From the NCBI GenBank assembly GCA_009760855.2, contig WPIO01000065.1:1347501-1411500 (forward strand): DNA of 64,000 bases. Direction: 5' to 3'. The stretch is from Cristatella mucedo. Lineage: Eukaryota; Bryozoa; Phylactolaemata; Cristatellidae. Numbering within the stretch: the stretch's first letter is position 1; each line of letters begins with the position of its first letter. The notes beneath the pieces were generated by a model, which was not told the DNA's origin, did not search any database, and saw nothing but the letters and a program-made list of their open reading frames with translations. The position numbers were made by a program, and so were the translations under genes. Shown here one piece after another: positions 1 through 9,316 of the stretch.

Positions 1-799
1 GGCGTACATACGGGCATGTCATAATCTAGGTGAGACGAGTCTACTCTTCTGTAGCTTTACGTTCATGCTTTGGCCATTTTGATAGCCTTTTATGTCCGCT
101 TGTCGACGAGCCACTGCATCGTGGCCTTTTATTTGGGTGGCTGCCTTCAGATGTCCGCTGCCGACTTGACTCTTTGATAGGCATTCATGGCTGGGTCATT
201 AAATGATGCTCAGGTACTGATGCTGATGGTCGTGCATGGAGCATCAGCATACAGGCACGGGCGGCTTGCCTCAACAGGTCAATGAGACATTCAAGTACCT
301 TAACACGTCATCGGCCAAAGCATCGTCGGATACGAAACAGGCCAAAAATAGGTTCCCCTGGACGGTCTCCACGCGGGGGGGGGGGGTCACGTGACCACAC
401 CAGCCCGTCCGTTTACGAAGGAGCCGCTGACTCGGTTGCCTGCGAGTACGGTTACTCACTAAGCCAAGCATAGCAAACTGTGACAAAGTTGGACAAATTT
501 GCATTGACGGATTGTTACAATTTAATAATCGGTGTAGCATAATGACTTACTTGAGGACGGGCATTAGCTACACCTATCCTAACTCGGAGCGGTGGACCAG
601 GTGCGTAGAAACTTTTGGAGGGCAATGTACGTAGTAGGCGAGGCAGGAGTGATTAGGCGGTTAGCTAAAATGCGCGGGCACAAGTGAGCTTACGTGCGAA
701 ACACTTTTTGAGGCCTTCGCCGAGGACGCGAAGATCTGGGCCAGAGCGTATCGCAAGGAGTTTTGCATTGCTTAGTGCTTCTTAAATTAAAAATTAACT
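1..799. other. Gene-free left flank
   Basis: No exon with coherent coding signal and splice sites is visible. The stretch has a 13-base G run near 377-389 and short overlapping frames on both strands that look like chance. It may be part of the upstream region of the TNF-like gene, but nothing identifies it as regulatory. Confidence 0.5.
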
Positions 800-960
800 C
801 CTAGCTGATTTAACAGCCTCTTTTTGTATAGCGACAGAAGAACCTTTACGGCTATCACCACCGCTTGCAGTGGCGATAAAGAATCGCCCACCGCAGGAAT
901 CGAACCCACGACCTCCGGACCGAGGTCGTGAAAGCAACCGGCTTAAGCTCGTATCTGGGC
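800..960 (-). repeat. tRNA-derived SINE, family S1
   Basis: Read on the minus strand this copy has a Pol III B-box-like sequence (GGTTCGATTCC) followed by the family body GCAAGCGGTGGTGATAGCCG and an end resembling GGCTGTTAAATCAGCTAG. About a dozen copies of the same unit, in both orientations, occur across the window, which is what defines it as a dispersed SINE. Confidence 0.8.
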
Positions 961-1399
961 TCGGTACATCTGAGCTGGACCAATCTACGGTTGAGTCGGA
1001 CTGCCGTCGCAGGGGTTCTACACTATTCTGCTATGGCAAGTAAGTGAAGCTACTCTCGAAATACAGTTACAATAGTCGCGAGACGGCGCTCTATACGAGA
1101 ACTGCTTGTACTACGGAGGTCTTGCGGACATGCCGGAAAAAGTCAAGTCCTAGGAAGATTCATCTTCTTAGGCTGCCAAGCCTAAGCAGAAGACCTGCGG
1201 TGGGCCTGTATTTTTAGTTATGACACAATAAAAAACACAAATAACTAAGACACGAGGTTTGCTAATAACTAGTACGTTGGTTTTTACTGCCATTCACTCT
1301 GAGAAAGTGTTTTACAATCCAATTGCGAATGCTAGCAATGCATGCCTTCTCGCCATATTCCTCGGAGAGCGTGCACATCGTTTCGCGTCGCACCGACTT

Positions 1400-1660
1400 A
1401 AAACATGCGTTACGTGGCCGCATACCTCCTAGCCGTCCTGGGTGGACAGGAGAAATCTTCCGCTCCACTAACCACATTTGCATGCTGACCCTGTGCATGT
1501 CACCCCTAACCATGTTACTCATTTTTTTGTTCATCAAACATGATATTACTCACCATTCAATTGCATTTCCCTTTGCAGCAAATGTAAAGCGCCTAGAGAG
1601 AGATTGAGTTCTCTCAGGGCGCTTTATCAAGAGCATTATTATTATTATTATTATTATGCA
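1400..1660 (+). repeat. 3' fragment of L2-type LINE family A
   Basis: It ends with the family A 3' terminus: AAAGCGCCTAGAGAGAGATT, then TTCTCTCAGGGCGCTTTATC and an (ATT)n tail. The two halves can pair as an imperfect stem (AGCGCC/GGCGCT). The same sequence recurs near 61200-61395. No reverse transcriptase part is left. Confidence 0.8.
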
Positions 1661-1899
1661 GCAAGGAAGTTAAGACAGTTTGACTTGCTGGAAGGCTCGG
1701 AGGGATCAAAGCACACGTGTGAGTAATCTGCGTGGATATGAAACTATCTTTGTATTACGATGTGATGGTCAGGGTCGTCACGATCCATCCCTACCATAAT
1801 AATAATAGTAAAGATTGCGGCAACAATAATTAAACTTTGCTTGCATAGCGGCCTTGAGAGAGCCAGCTATCTATCCAGGTGCTTTACAACAAAGAGAAC

Positions 1900-2860
1900 A
1901 AGAGAAGCTCATAGAAACTGATAGAGAAAATGCAGGGCGCCATGCGATGCGAATGCGCCCGCGAGCGCAGACGCAAAGTCGCCTAAATTCCATGACGAAA
2001 GGCCGTGACGAGACAGGAGTCAGGCTGCCGCTGCTGGCGCTGCAGCCTGATGTCAGGGCCCAGCAGTAGCTCGTCCGACACCCGACGGCCCGATCGCGGT
2101 CAAGCGATGTTTTGCTGCCTCCATCGGTGCCGCCGCCGCCGCCGAGATTGGAGCGATCGGTTAGCTACCGACGCTCGGATTGTGCAGCAGCCGCCGCCGA
2201 TATTTACTTGCCGCAATCAGTGTTTAGTTGCCGCGCTGGCCAGTGGCGGCGGCGGCGGGCCGCTCGACGGCCCAATCCGATGCCGGGCGTCTGCGGACTG
2301 GACACGGCGGCGGTCGGTCGTCTGCGGCGGCTGGCGGGCGTTCGCTCGCGAGCTTTGCGCCACGCCCCCTGCTGGGCGAGGCGTTCCACGCCTTCCCCCT
2401 CCCTAACTGCCGCTGCTCACCTGCTGGCGTTGCTGCGGCGGACGCAGAACGCCCGCGCCCTTCCTCGCCAGCGAAATTGCGAGTGGCAGAAAGCCGGCGC
2501 TGGAAATGCCGACTTTTAGCAGACGCGAGCGAGAATCGGAGCCGTGGCAGCTTCCGTGCGCCGTACCCCCACAGGCTGCGACCCTTCGTTAGCACCGCCA
2601 CTAGGGCAGCGGCGGCTTGGTGGGTGGACGGTGGTAGAAAATTTTTACGAGCGTGCCGTGCGGAGGTGCGCCGAACGGGCGGAAGAGCGAGCGAGCTGAC
2701 GCGGTCGGACGAGTCCGACGGCAGGCAATCGGGAATGAGTGCCGAAATCGCAAGAGCGACCTCTCATTACGGCCGCGTCTCGACCTTTCCGGTTGCTAAC
2801 TCACTGTCTTCTACCTCCGTCGGCCCATTGGGTGTGGCAGAGGGGGAGGGGTAACTGACG
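1900..2860. promoter_or_regulatory. GC- and CpG-rich block
   Basis: A block dense in CpG, CCG and GCG sits just left of the first LINE insertion. Overlapping long open frames in several phases on both strands are expected from the scarcity of stop codons in GC-rich DNA, so none is called as a gene. Its composition matches 6530-8250, suggesting the two were contiguous before LINEs inserted. Role as promoter or upstream island is inferred. Confidence 0.35.
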
Positions 2861-2937
2861 ATTGTGAAACGTATCCCGTATGGAACCGACGAGACACTGG
2901 TGCGTGACAAATCGATTTCGACTACTCGTAATTTGGG

Positions 2938-4320
2938 TTCTCTCATCTAGCCTAGGCATCACTGGCACTGCATTGCAATGGTTCAGGTCCTACCTCAGCG
3001 GAAGACTCCAGAATTTTGATGTGATTGGACACAGATCAACCGAAGAACCTCTGAAGTATGGGGTACCTCAGGGCTCCATGCTTGATCCCGCTCTTTTCAC
3101 GGTTTACACTCTTCCTCTTGCCGATGTGATTGCCAAGCACAATCTAGGCTTTCCCTTCTATGCAGATGACACTCAGTTGTACACTGCTTTGATCCCTCCC
3201 AGCCCTCGAGCACGTCAAATTCTCTCAACTCTCTTGCTGCATGCAATGATGACATCCGAACATGGATGGCAGCAAACTTTCTTAAATTGAATGTTACAAC
3301 TTACTAGATATAAGAAAACAAGTGTGATTCAGAAATTTGAAAAGGCTGACGCTCAAATAGGCTCTGCCAGCATATCTCCCGTGTAATTTACACAAAATCT
3401 AGCTGTCATGTTCCAATGTGACCTTTCATTAGACGACCACATCGGCTCCACGGTCAAGTCTGCCTACTTCCAGCTACATAACATGGCTATAACTTGGGCT
3501 TGCACAGACAGGGATACCACATCTAAATTGGTCTATTTATTTGTGAGATCCGTCTCAGCTTCTGCAACTCACTGCTTGCTGGTCTACCGGCATGTGCAAT
3601 CAGGCTCTTATAGCTGGTGCAAAACTCTGCAGTTAGGCTTGGCCGTCGTAAGCGTCGCAGTTGCCACATCGCACCACTTGTCGCCTACCTGCACTGGTTT
3701 CCAGTCAAACAAATAATTGACTTCAAGGCTTTGTCACTCACTTTTAGGTCTCTTTATTCTTTGACTCCGGCCAACCTATCGCATCTACTCCCCCACCGGG
3801 CTAAGCATCGTACCACCCGCTTTTCGGATTCTAATTGTTTATCTATACCTCGTAAAACCTCAAATCCTTTGGAGATCGTGCCTTTAGTTCGTATGCACCC
3901 AAAGCCTGGAACTCACTTCCGAATTTCGTCATGACATCTCCTGACTTGACCACATTTAAAAAGAAACTAAAAACGCATCTATATGTCACAGCATTTAGTG
4001 GGTCCCTGTGATTCGACCTTCATGAGCTTATGCATGCTGACACTGTTGTATGCTGCCACCATCCCTAATATTAATACACTTGATAAAGCGCCCTCAGAGA
4101 ACTCAATCTCTTTCTAGGCGCTTTACTTTTGCTGCATGGGGGAAACCCATACTTGCACGTTGATCCTATACATGTCACCCCTTAACATATTATTCTTGTT
4201 GGTTATTGAGCATGCTATCACTAACCCTCCAATCGTGCTTCCTTGAAAGCAGATGTAAAGTGCCTACAAAGAGGTTGAGTTCTCTGAGGGTGCTACATCA
4301 AAAGTATTATTATTATTGAG
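2938..4320 (+). mobile_element. L2-type LINE family A, 5'-truncated, decayed
   Basis: Frames at 2880-3290, 3408-3716 and 3617-3934 resemble the C-terminal half of a non-LTR reverse transcriptase, including PQGS and the catalytic-box motif FYADDTQLY. Comparison with the minus-strand copy at 4497-6522 shows the same order of segments, beginning within the conserved RT region ([10 protein letters not shown]). Frameshifts and stops interrupt it. The right end (about 4075-4320) is a composite of several 3' termini with GCGCC stems and an ATT tail, so insertions have occurred into one another. Confidence 0.85.
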
Positions 4321-4496
4321 TTTAATGGCTCGGCAGTCTACTTTTTCGAGAAAGCCAGCAGAGGTCGCTGACCTTCTGTCAGCCATTCTGAGCATCCCCT
4401 GAGCTCAGTCGCGCCACTTTGCAGGAGCCTCTATTGGCGCGTTCCGCTGCGTTCAGCCGAGCTCCCGCCAACGGAACGTTTGAGACCACAGGTTAA

Positions 4497-6522
4497 TAAT
4501 AATAATAATAATATTGCACTTGATAAAGCGCCCTCAGAGAACTTAACCTCTTTCTAGGCGCTTTACATTTGCTGCAAAGTGATACGCAATAGAATAGTAA
4601 GTAAAATCATGCTTGAAAAACAAACAAAATGAATAACATGGTTAGGGGTTACATGCACTGGGTCAGCATGCAAATGTGGTTAGTGGCAGCATGAACAGTG
4701 TCAGCACGCATAAGCACATCGAGGACGAATCACAAGGACCCACTAAATGCTGTCCTAAATAGGTATGTTTTTAAGTTTCTTTTAAATGTGGTCAGGTCAG
4801 GGGATGTTCTGATGCAGGTCGGGAGGGAGTTCCAGGCTGTGGGAGCATACGAGCTAAATGCACGGTCTCCAAAGGATTTAAGGTTTGTACGAGGTATTTC
4901 TAGACTGTTGGATTCCGAAAAGCGAGTGGTACGATGCTTTGCCTGATGGGGTAGTATATCTTAAAGGTAGGCTGGAGCCATAGAATGAAGAGACCTAAAA
5001 GTGAGCGACAAAACCTTGAAGTCAATCCGTTGCTTGACTGGTAGCCAGTGCAGGTCGGCGAGAAGTGGAGTAATGTGGCAACTGCGACGCTCACGACAGA
5101 CAAGCCTAGCTGCAGAGTTTTGCACCAGCTGCAATCGCCTGATCGCACATGCTGGTAGGCCTGTAAGCAGTGAGCTGCAGAAGTCGAGACGAGATGTCAC
5201 GAATGCATGGACCAACTTGGACGTGGTATCCTTATCTAAACAAGCCCTAATTTTAGCAATGTTATGAAGCTGAAAATAGGCTGATTTGACTGTGGAGCTG
5301 ATGTGGTCGTCTAACGAGAGGTCGCTTTGGAATATGACACCTAGATTTCGAGCTGATGCAACTGGAGATATGCTGGCAGAGCCAATTTTGAAAGTCAGCC
5401 TTTCCAATTTCTGAATAACACTAGGTTTGCCCATAACTAGTAAGTTAGTTTTATCATCGTTTAGTTTTAGAAAATTTGCTGCCATCCATGATCGGATGTC
5501 ATCAATGCATGCAGCAAGTGAGTTGAGAGAATTTGAGGTGCTCGAAGGCTGGGAGGGATCAAAGCAAAGGTACAACTGAGTGTCATCCGCATAGAAGTGA
5601 AAGCCTAGATTGTGCTTGGCAATCACATCAGCGAGAGGGAGAGTATAAACGGTGAAAAGGACCGGACCTAGCACAGAGCCCTGAGGTACTCCATATTTTA
5701 GAGGTACTTCAGATGATCTTTGTCCATTCACGTCAACACTCTGGAGTCTCCCACTGAGATAGGACCTGAACCACTGCAGAGCAGTGCCAGTGATGCCCAG
5801 GCGAGATGAGAGGCGCTCTAGAAGTACTTTGTGATCGATGGTATCAAAAGCTGCCGAAAGATCGAGCAAAAAACAAGAAGAGACACTCTACCCATGTCTG
5901 CATTCCTAAGTAGGTCGTTGTATACCCGAAGCAATGCTGACTCTGTGGAGTGATTAGCTCTAAAGCCAGACTGGAACTTACTAGCAAGGTGTGAGGTTTC
6001 GATATACGAGTTCAGCTGGTCTGCCACGACCCGTTCCAGTGTCTTTGATAGGAATGGTAGAAGGGAGACTGGGCGGTAGTTGCTTAAGTTCTCTTGGTCC
6101 AGTGTAGCTTTCTTGAGAAGTGGCCTGACTACAGCTTTTTTTAAAGGTGCTGGGACCTGACCTGAGGCTAATGACATATTAATGATGTTGGTTATGCATG
6201 GCAGCAGCAGATCAATGCAACGTAGGAGCAGGACAGTGGGAATAGGGTCCAGTGGACTTGTTGTCTTCTTTGATTGAGATACGAGCTTTAGGACTACATC
6301 ACTAGTGACCTGTTTAAATGCAGACATTGAGGCGCAGCCAGGAACCGAGGAACAGCATTCTAGTGGGAAGGTTGTCATCGCAGGGATGGATTCCCTGATT
6401 TTGTCTATCTTCTGCACAAAGAATCGAGAGAAGCGATCGGCTAGATCATCGCAAGGATCATCAGGTAAGGAGCTAACCTGGGAACGGTTGAGGAGATGGT
6501 TTATTGTCGACATCAGCATTGG
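4497..6522 (-). mobile_element. L2-type LINE family A, 5'-truncated, near-intact RT
   Basis: The best preserved LINE in the window. The minus strand encodes a reverse transcriptase in two overlapping frames (5818-6519, then 4961-5869), with a frameshift near 5865 just before [12 protein letters not shown]. Visible motifs are [33 protein letters not shown] and FYADDTQLY, as in CR1/L2-clade elements. An AAT-repeat tail (TTA on the minus strand) and the AAAGCGCC stem lie at the left end. The endonuclease domain that full-length L2 elements carry upstream is missing. Truncation and frameshift make it non-functional as it stands. Confidence 0.9.
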
Positions 6523-6529
6523 TTTATGT

Positions 6530-8160
6530 AAGCACCGCCGCCGCCGCCACGCCCTCGTCGTTTCGGCGGCGACGGCGGAAGGATGCTCAGCGATGGACGC
6601 GAGCTCAGCAAGATACGATTTCGCCCGAAATCATTAAGTGCTAGGCAAAATTTAGCTTCTAGGGAATTCAATAGACTTTCCCAGGGCAGCATGCAGAAAC
6701 GCTGGCGCGCATTAAATGACTGCCCATACGCGATACTCGATTCCTGATACGTCGGCAATATTCGGGGTCACGTGGATCGCTATCAACGGTTAGCCGTCTT
6801 AAAAAACAAGCCGCCGCCAACCGCAAGACAAGGTTCTCGGCTTCTTGTCATCTTCTCCGCTACTTGTCATGCTACGGCAAGGACTGGCGCCATATCTGTG
6901 GCCGCGTGCGGCCGCTACTATGCGCCGTCTGTCGCAGCGCGTGCGTGTCTCGTCTCGCTCCCGCATTCATGCTGTCGCGCCTGACGTGGCGGCCGGTTCC
7001 AGTTCAGGCGAGACGCGCAGCGAGACGGAGCAATCACCGAAAAGCAGTCGCCGCCGTCGCCAGCCCGCGAGCGAAACTTTTTCTCTTTTTTTCGGAAGCA
7101 GTTTCAGAAGACGCCGTTCAAGCCGCTGGATGACTGCGGGTAGCGCCGGGAGCAGCTAGGCAGCTTGGGAGCAGACGGCAGAGCTCCAGCCGCCCCGCTC
7201 CCTCGCCGCCGAGGCCGCCGCCCGCCGCTCGCGCTGCAGCAGCCTTTTGAGTGCGAGCCGGCGCAATTGGAACCGGGGATCCCGGGCTCGCATTGGCTGA
7301 AAAAACCGCCGTCGTTCGTTCCTGGGCGCGTGTGCACGGCGCTCCCGAAGCTGCGTACACAGATCGCCTTTGTTTGTTCGGCACAAAGGGCTCGCCGCTT
7401 TCGCCCGGCCCGGCCCGACCTGGCCTGGCCTGGCCTAGCCTGACCGCGGTCCTCTTTGACGGCTCTGCACCAGCCTCCTTTCTCGACGTCGCTCGAGCGC
7501 CGATATGCTGCTTGTACATTCCTTCTCTCATCCGGACAGAGAGCTAGGCCGGAGAGAGGCACGCCTAGCCGGCCAACGGCGCAGCCGTCGAACTACCGTC
7601 TATTAGATCAAAAGAGAAACTACGATAGCGAGTATTGCCTTATTTGGCCGCTACAATGACGATCTCTATAGAAGATCGCACTTCGCACGCTCCGGCACGC
7701 AGCGACCCTGTTTCATCTAGCGCTATATCCATTCGTTGTCCGCGCTGCTCGGTCCTGCCGGTTCCTCGCTTCTAGAGCGCTTCCAGACCAATCGTTGTGG
7801 AAGCGGAGCCGTTGGATTTGGAGCGCTCTTTTGCACGCGCGGTGACGTCTTTCCGTTCTCTTCCGCGTCTCACTCGGCGGCGGCGGCGCTCGAGTCAAAC
7901 GGGAGAAGCGGTGCGCTCCGGCTACTGGAGCCGGAGGCGGACGAGCGAGTGCCCGCGGGCGGCGGGCAGCGGACGCTGTGGCACAGTGCCCGCTGTGGCA
8001 CTGGCGGGCGCTGCGGACGCTGCTCGCTCGTCGGTCGACCGGGAAGCCAAGTCGGCGCGCCCGCGACAGTGTAAGCGCCTGTACGCGACAGTGGAAGTAA
8101 CGTACGCGACAGTCCGCGGCCGGCCCTTCGCGCCCGCGACCTTTGATTGATGGCGATAGC
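6530..8160. promoter_or_regulatory. GC-rich region upstream of the TNF-like gene
   Basis: Very CpG-rich DNA runs from the LINE boundary to the TATA box. Long frames occur in all phases here and lack splice or domain support, so none is annotated. It holds three direct GCGACAGT boxes near its right end, entered separately. A CpG-island-type proximal promoter or 5' regulatory region is the likely role, by inference from position. Confidence 0.45.
8063..8113 (+). promoter_or_regulatory. Three direct GCGACAGT boxes
   Basis: GCGACAGT occurs at 8063-8070, 8085-8092 and 8106-8113, spaced 22 and 21 bp, about two DNA helix turns. The array ends about 85 bp before the TATA box. Equal spacing suggests a same-face transcription factor array. 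The factor is not recognised, and a local tandem duplication is the alternative. Confidence 0.4.
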
Positions 8161-8162
8161 GC

Positions 8163-8168
8163 CACGTG
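8163..8168 (+). promoter_or_regulatory. E-box CACGTG
   Basis: A palindromic CACGTG lies 30 bp before the TATA box, the canonical site for bHLH factors. Position is suggestive, but a 6-bp site in GC-rich DNA can occur by chance. Confidence 0.3.
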
Positions 8169-8197
8169 GTCTCGAGCGGGGAGCTCGCCCGGGGGCC

Positions 8198-8204
8198 TAT
8201 AAAA
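8198..8204 (+). promoter_or_regulatory. TATA box of the TNF-like gene
   Basis: TATAAAA stands in otherwise GC-rich sequence, 52 bp before the exon 1 start codon. Initiation about 30 bp downstream (near 8228) would leave a 5' leader of roughly 28 nt. The isolated AT-rich core element in a CpG-rich setting supports a true core promoter. Confidence 0.55.
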
Positions 8205-8255
8205 TATTAGCGCTCGTCCGCCGACTGCTGCTGAGGTGAGCTGCCGGCTGGGCGA

Positions 8256-8474
8256 ATGGAGGACGGCCGCGGCCTCCGCGGCCGACGGCTGCCGTCGTTC
8301 AAGGCCGCAGCCTTGATAGCCGCGCTGGGCGGTGTGGCCGTCGGGCTAGCCTGGTTCATTGTCGGCGCTCTAACGGCGCAGGGCCACCTGCGGCAGAGGC
8401 TCGGCGCTCACGAGGCGCGGCTCGCCCGCGCAATCTCAGCCTCTCGGTCGCTCGGAGGGGCGGTGGCGCAGAAG
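8256..8474 (+). CDS. TNF-like ligand exon 1: start, anchor, stalk
   Basis: The ATG has G at +4 and follows the TATA box closely. Codons 1-16 are basic and soluble, then comes a hydrophobic stretch (AALIAALGGVAVGLAWFIVGAL) acting as signal anchor, then an arginine/alanine-rich helical stalk. The exon ends at AAG|GTGAGC after exactly 73 codons (phase 0). The frame stays open to 8597, but that extension is alanine/arginine-rich intron sequence. Confidence 0.75.
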
Positions 8475-8919
8475 GTGAGCGCCGCCGCCGCTGCAGCAGC
8501 AGCTCTCGCGAGCCCGCGCGGTCGTCCTGCTCGCGACGCTGAGCGCCGTGCGAGTGCTCGGGCCGCGCGAGCCTCGGCGCGGGTGTACGCTTCCTAGCCC
8601 AGATCTCTTTCCAGATCGGTCCCTCCGGAAAGCCTGCGTGGCATTGGCGGCTGCCGTCAGCGGCGCCGAGGCGGGAGAGGCGCGCCCGCCAATACGGTGA
8701 GCGTCTCGGCGGCGCAGCTAGCGGCGCTGGCGTGCACGCGGCGTGCCCCGATCTTTTTGCTAATCGAAACTCTTCCCCGAACTTTTAGCTGGTCACAGCG
8801 ACAACCCGAATGAGTGGGAGGAGTCGGCGGCAGACGCTTCGGTGAGTCAAGCGTGAACGGCGCTCGCCTCCGCGGCCGCCGTTGCGTGGAGGCGGAGGCG
8901 GAGGCGTAGGCGTAAACTA

Positions 8920-8966
<47 letters not shown>

Positions 8967-9234
8967 AGCCGCCGCCGTCGCTCCGAAGAAGCGCTCTTCT
9001 CCTTGGAAATATAAATAAATATAATTCATTTATATAGCGCCCCAAGAGAACCTAATCTCTATTGAGGCGCTTCACATATGCCTCGGGCTTTGAGCCCACG
9101 ACCTCAGCAAGACCTTGGTCAGGGTGAGCACCTTAACCGCTGGACTAAATCAGCTCATGAGAAACCGTGCACAGCCGCAAGTCCTCTTTGTAGGCATTTG
9201 TCATTTTTGCCCGCTCGCACAGACATCTTAGCGT

Positions 9235-9316
<82 letters not shown>

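Noticed and set aside
800-960. Possible functional tRNA gene because of the B-box-like sequence
   Set aside because: No cloverleaf was found, the sequence is repeated many times with a common tail, so it is a SINE. The same reasoning applies to all S1 and S2 copies.
2005-2854. Several long open frames on both strands (up to 208 codons)
   Set aside because: The DNA is very GC-rich, so stops are rare in all frames. No splice logic or recognisable domain was seen, and frames overlap one another.
7104-8165. Long frames on both strands, including 7104-7562 and 7713-8165 minus
   Set aside because: Same composition effect, arginine- and proline-rich peptides without domain character, and located directly upstream of a TATA box.
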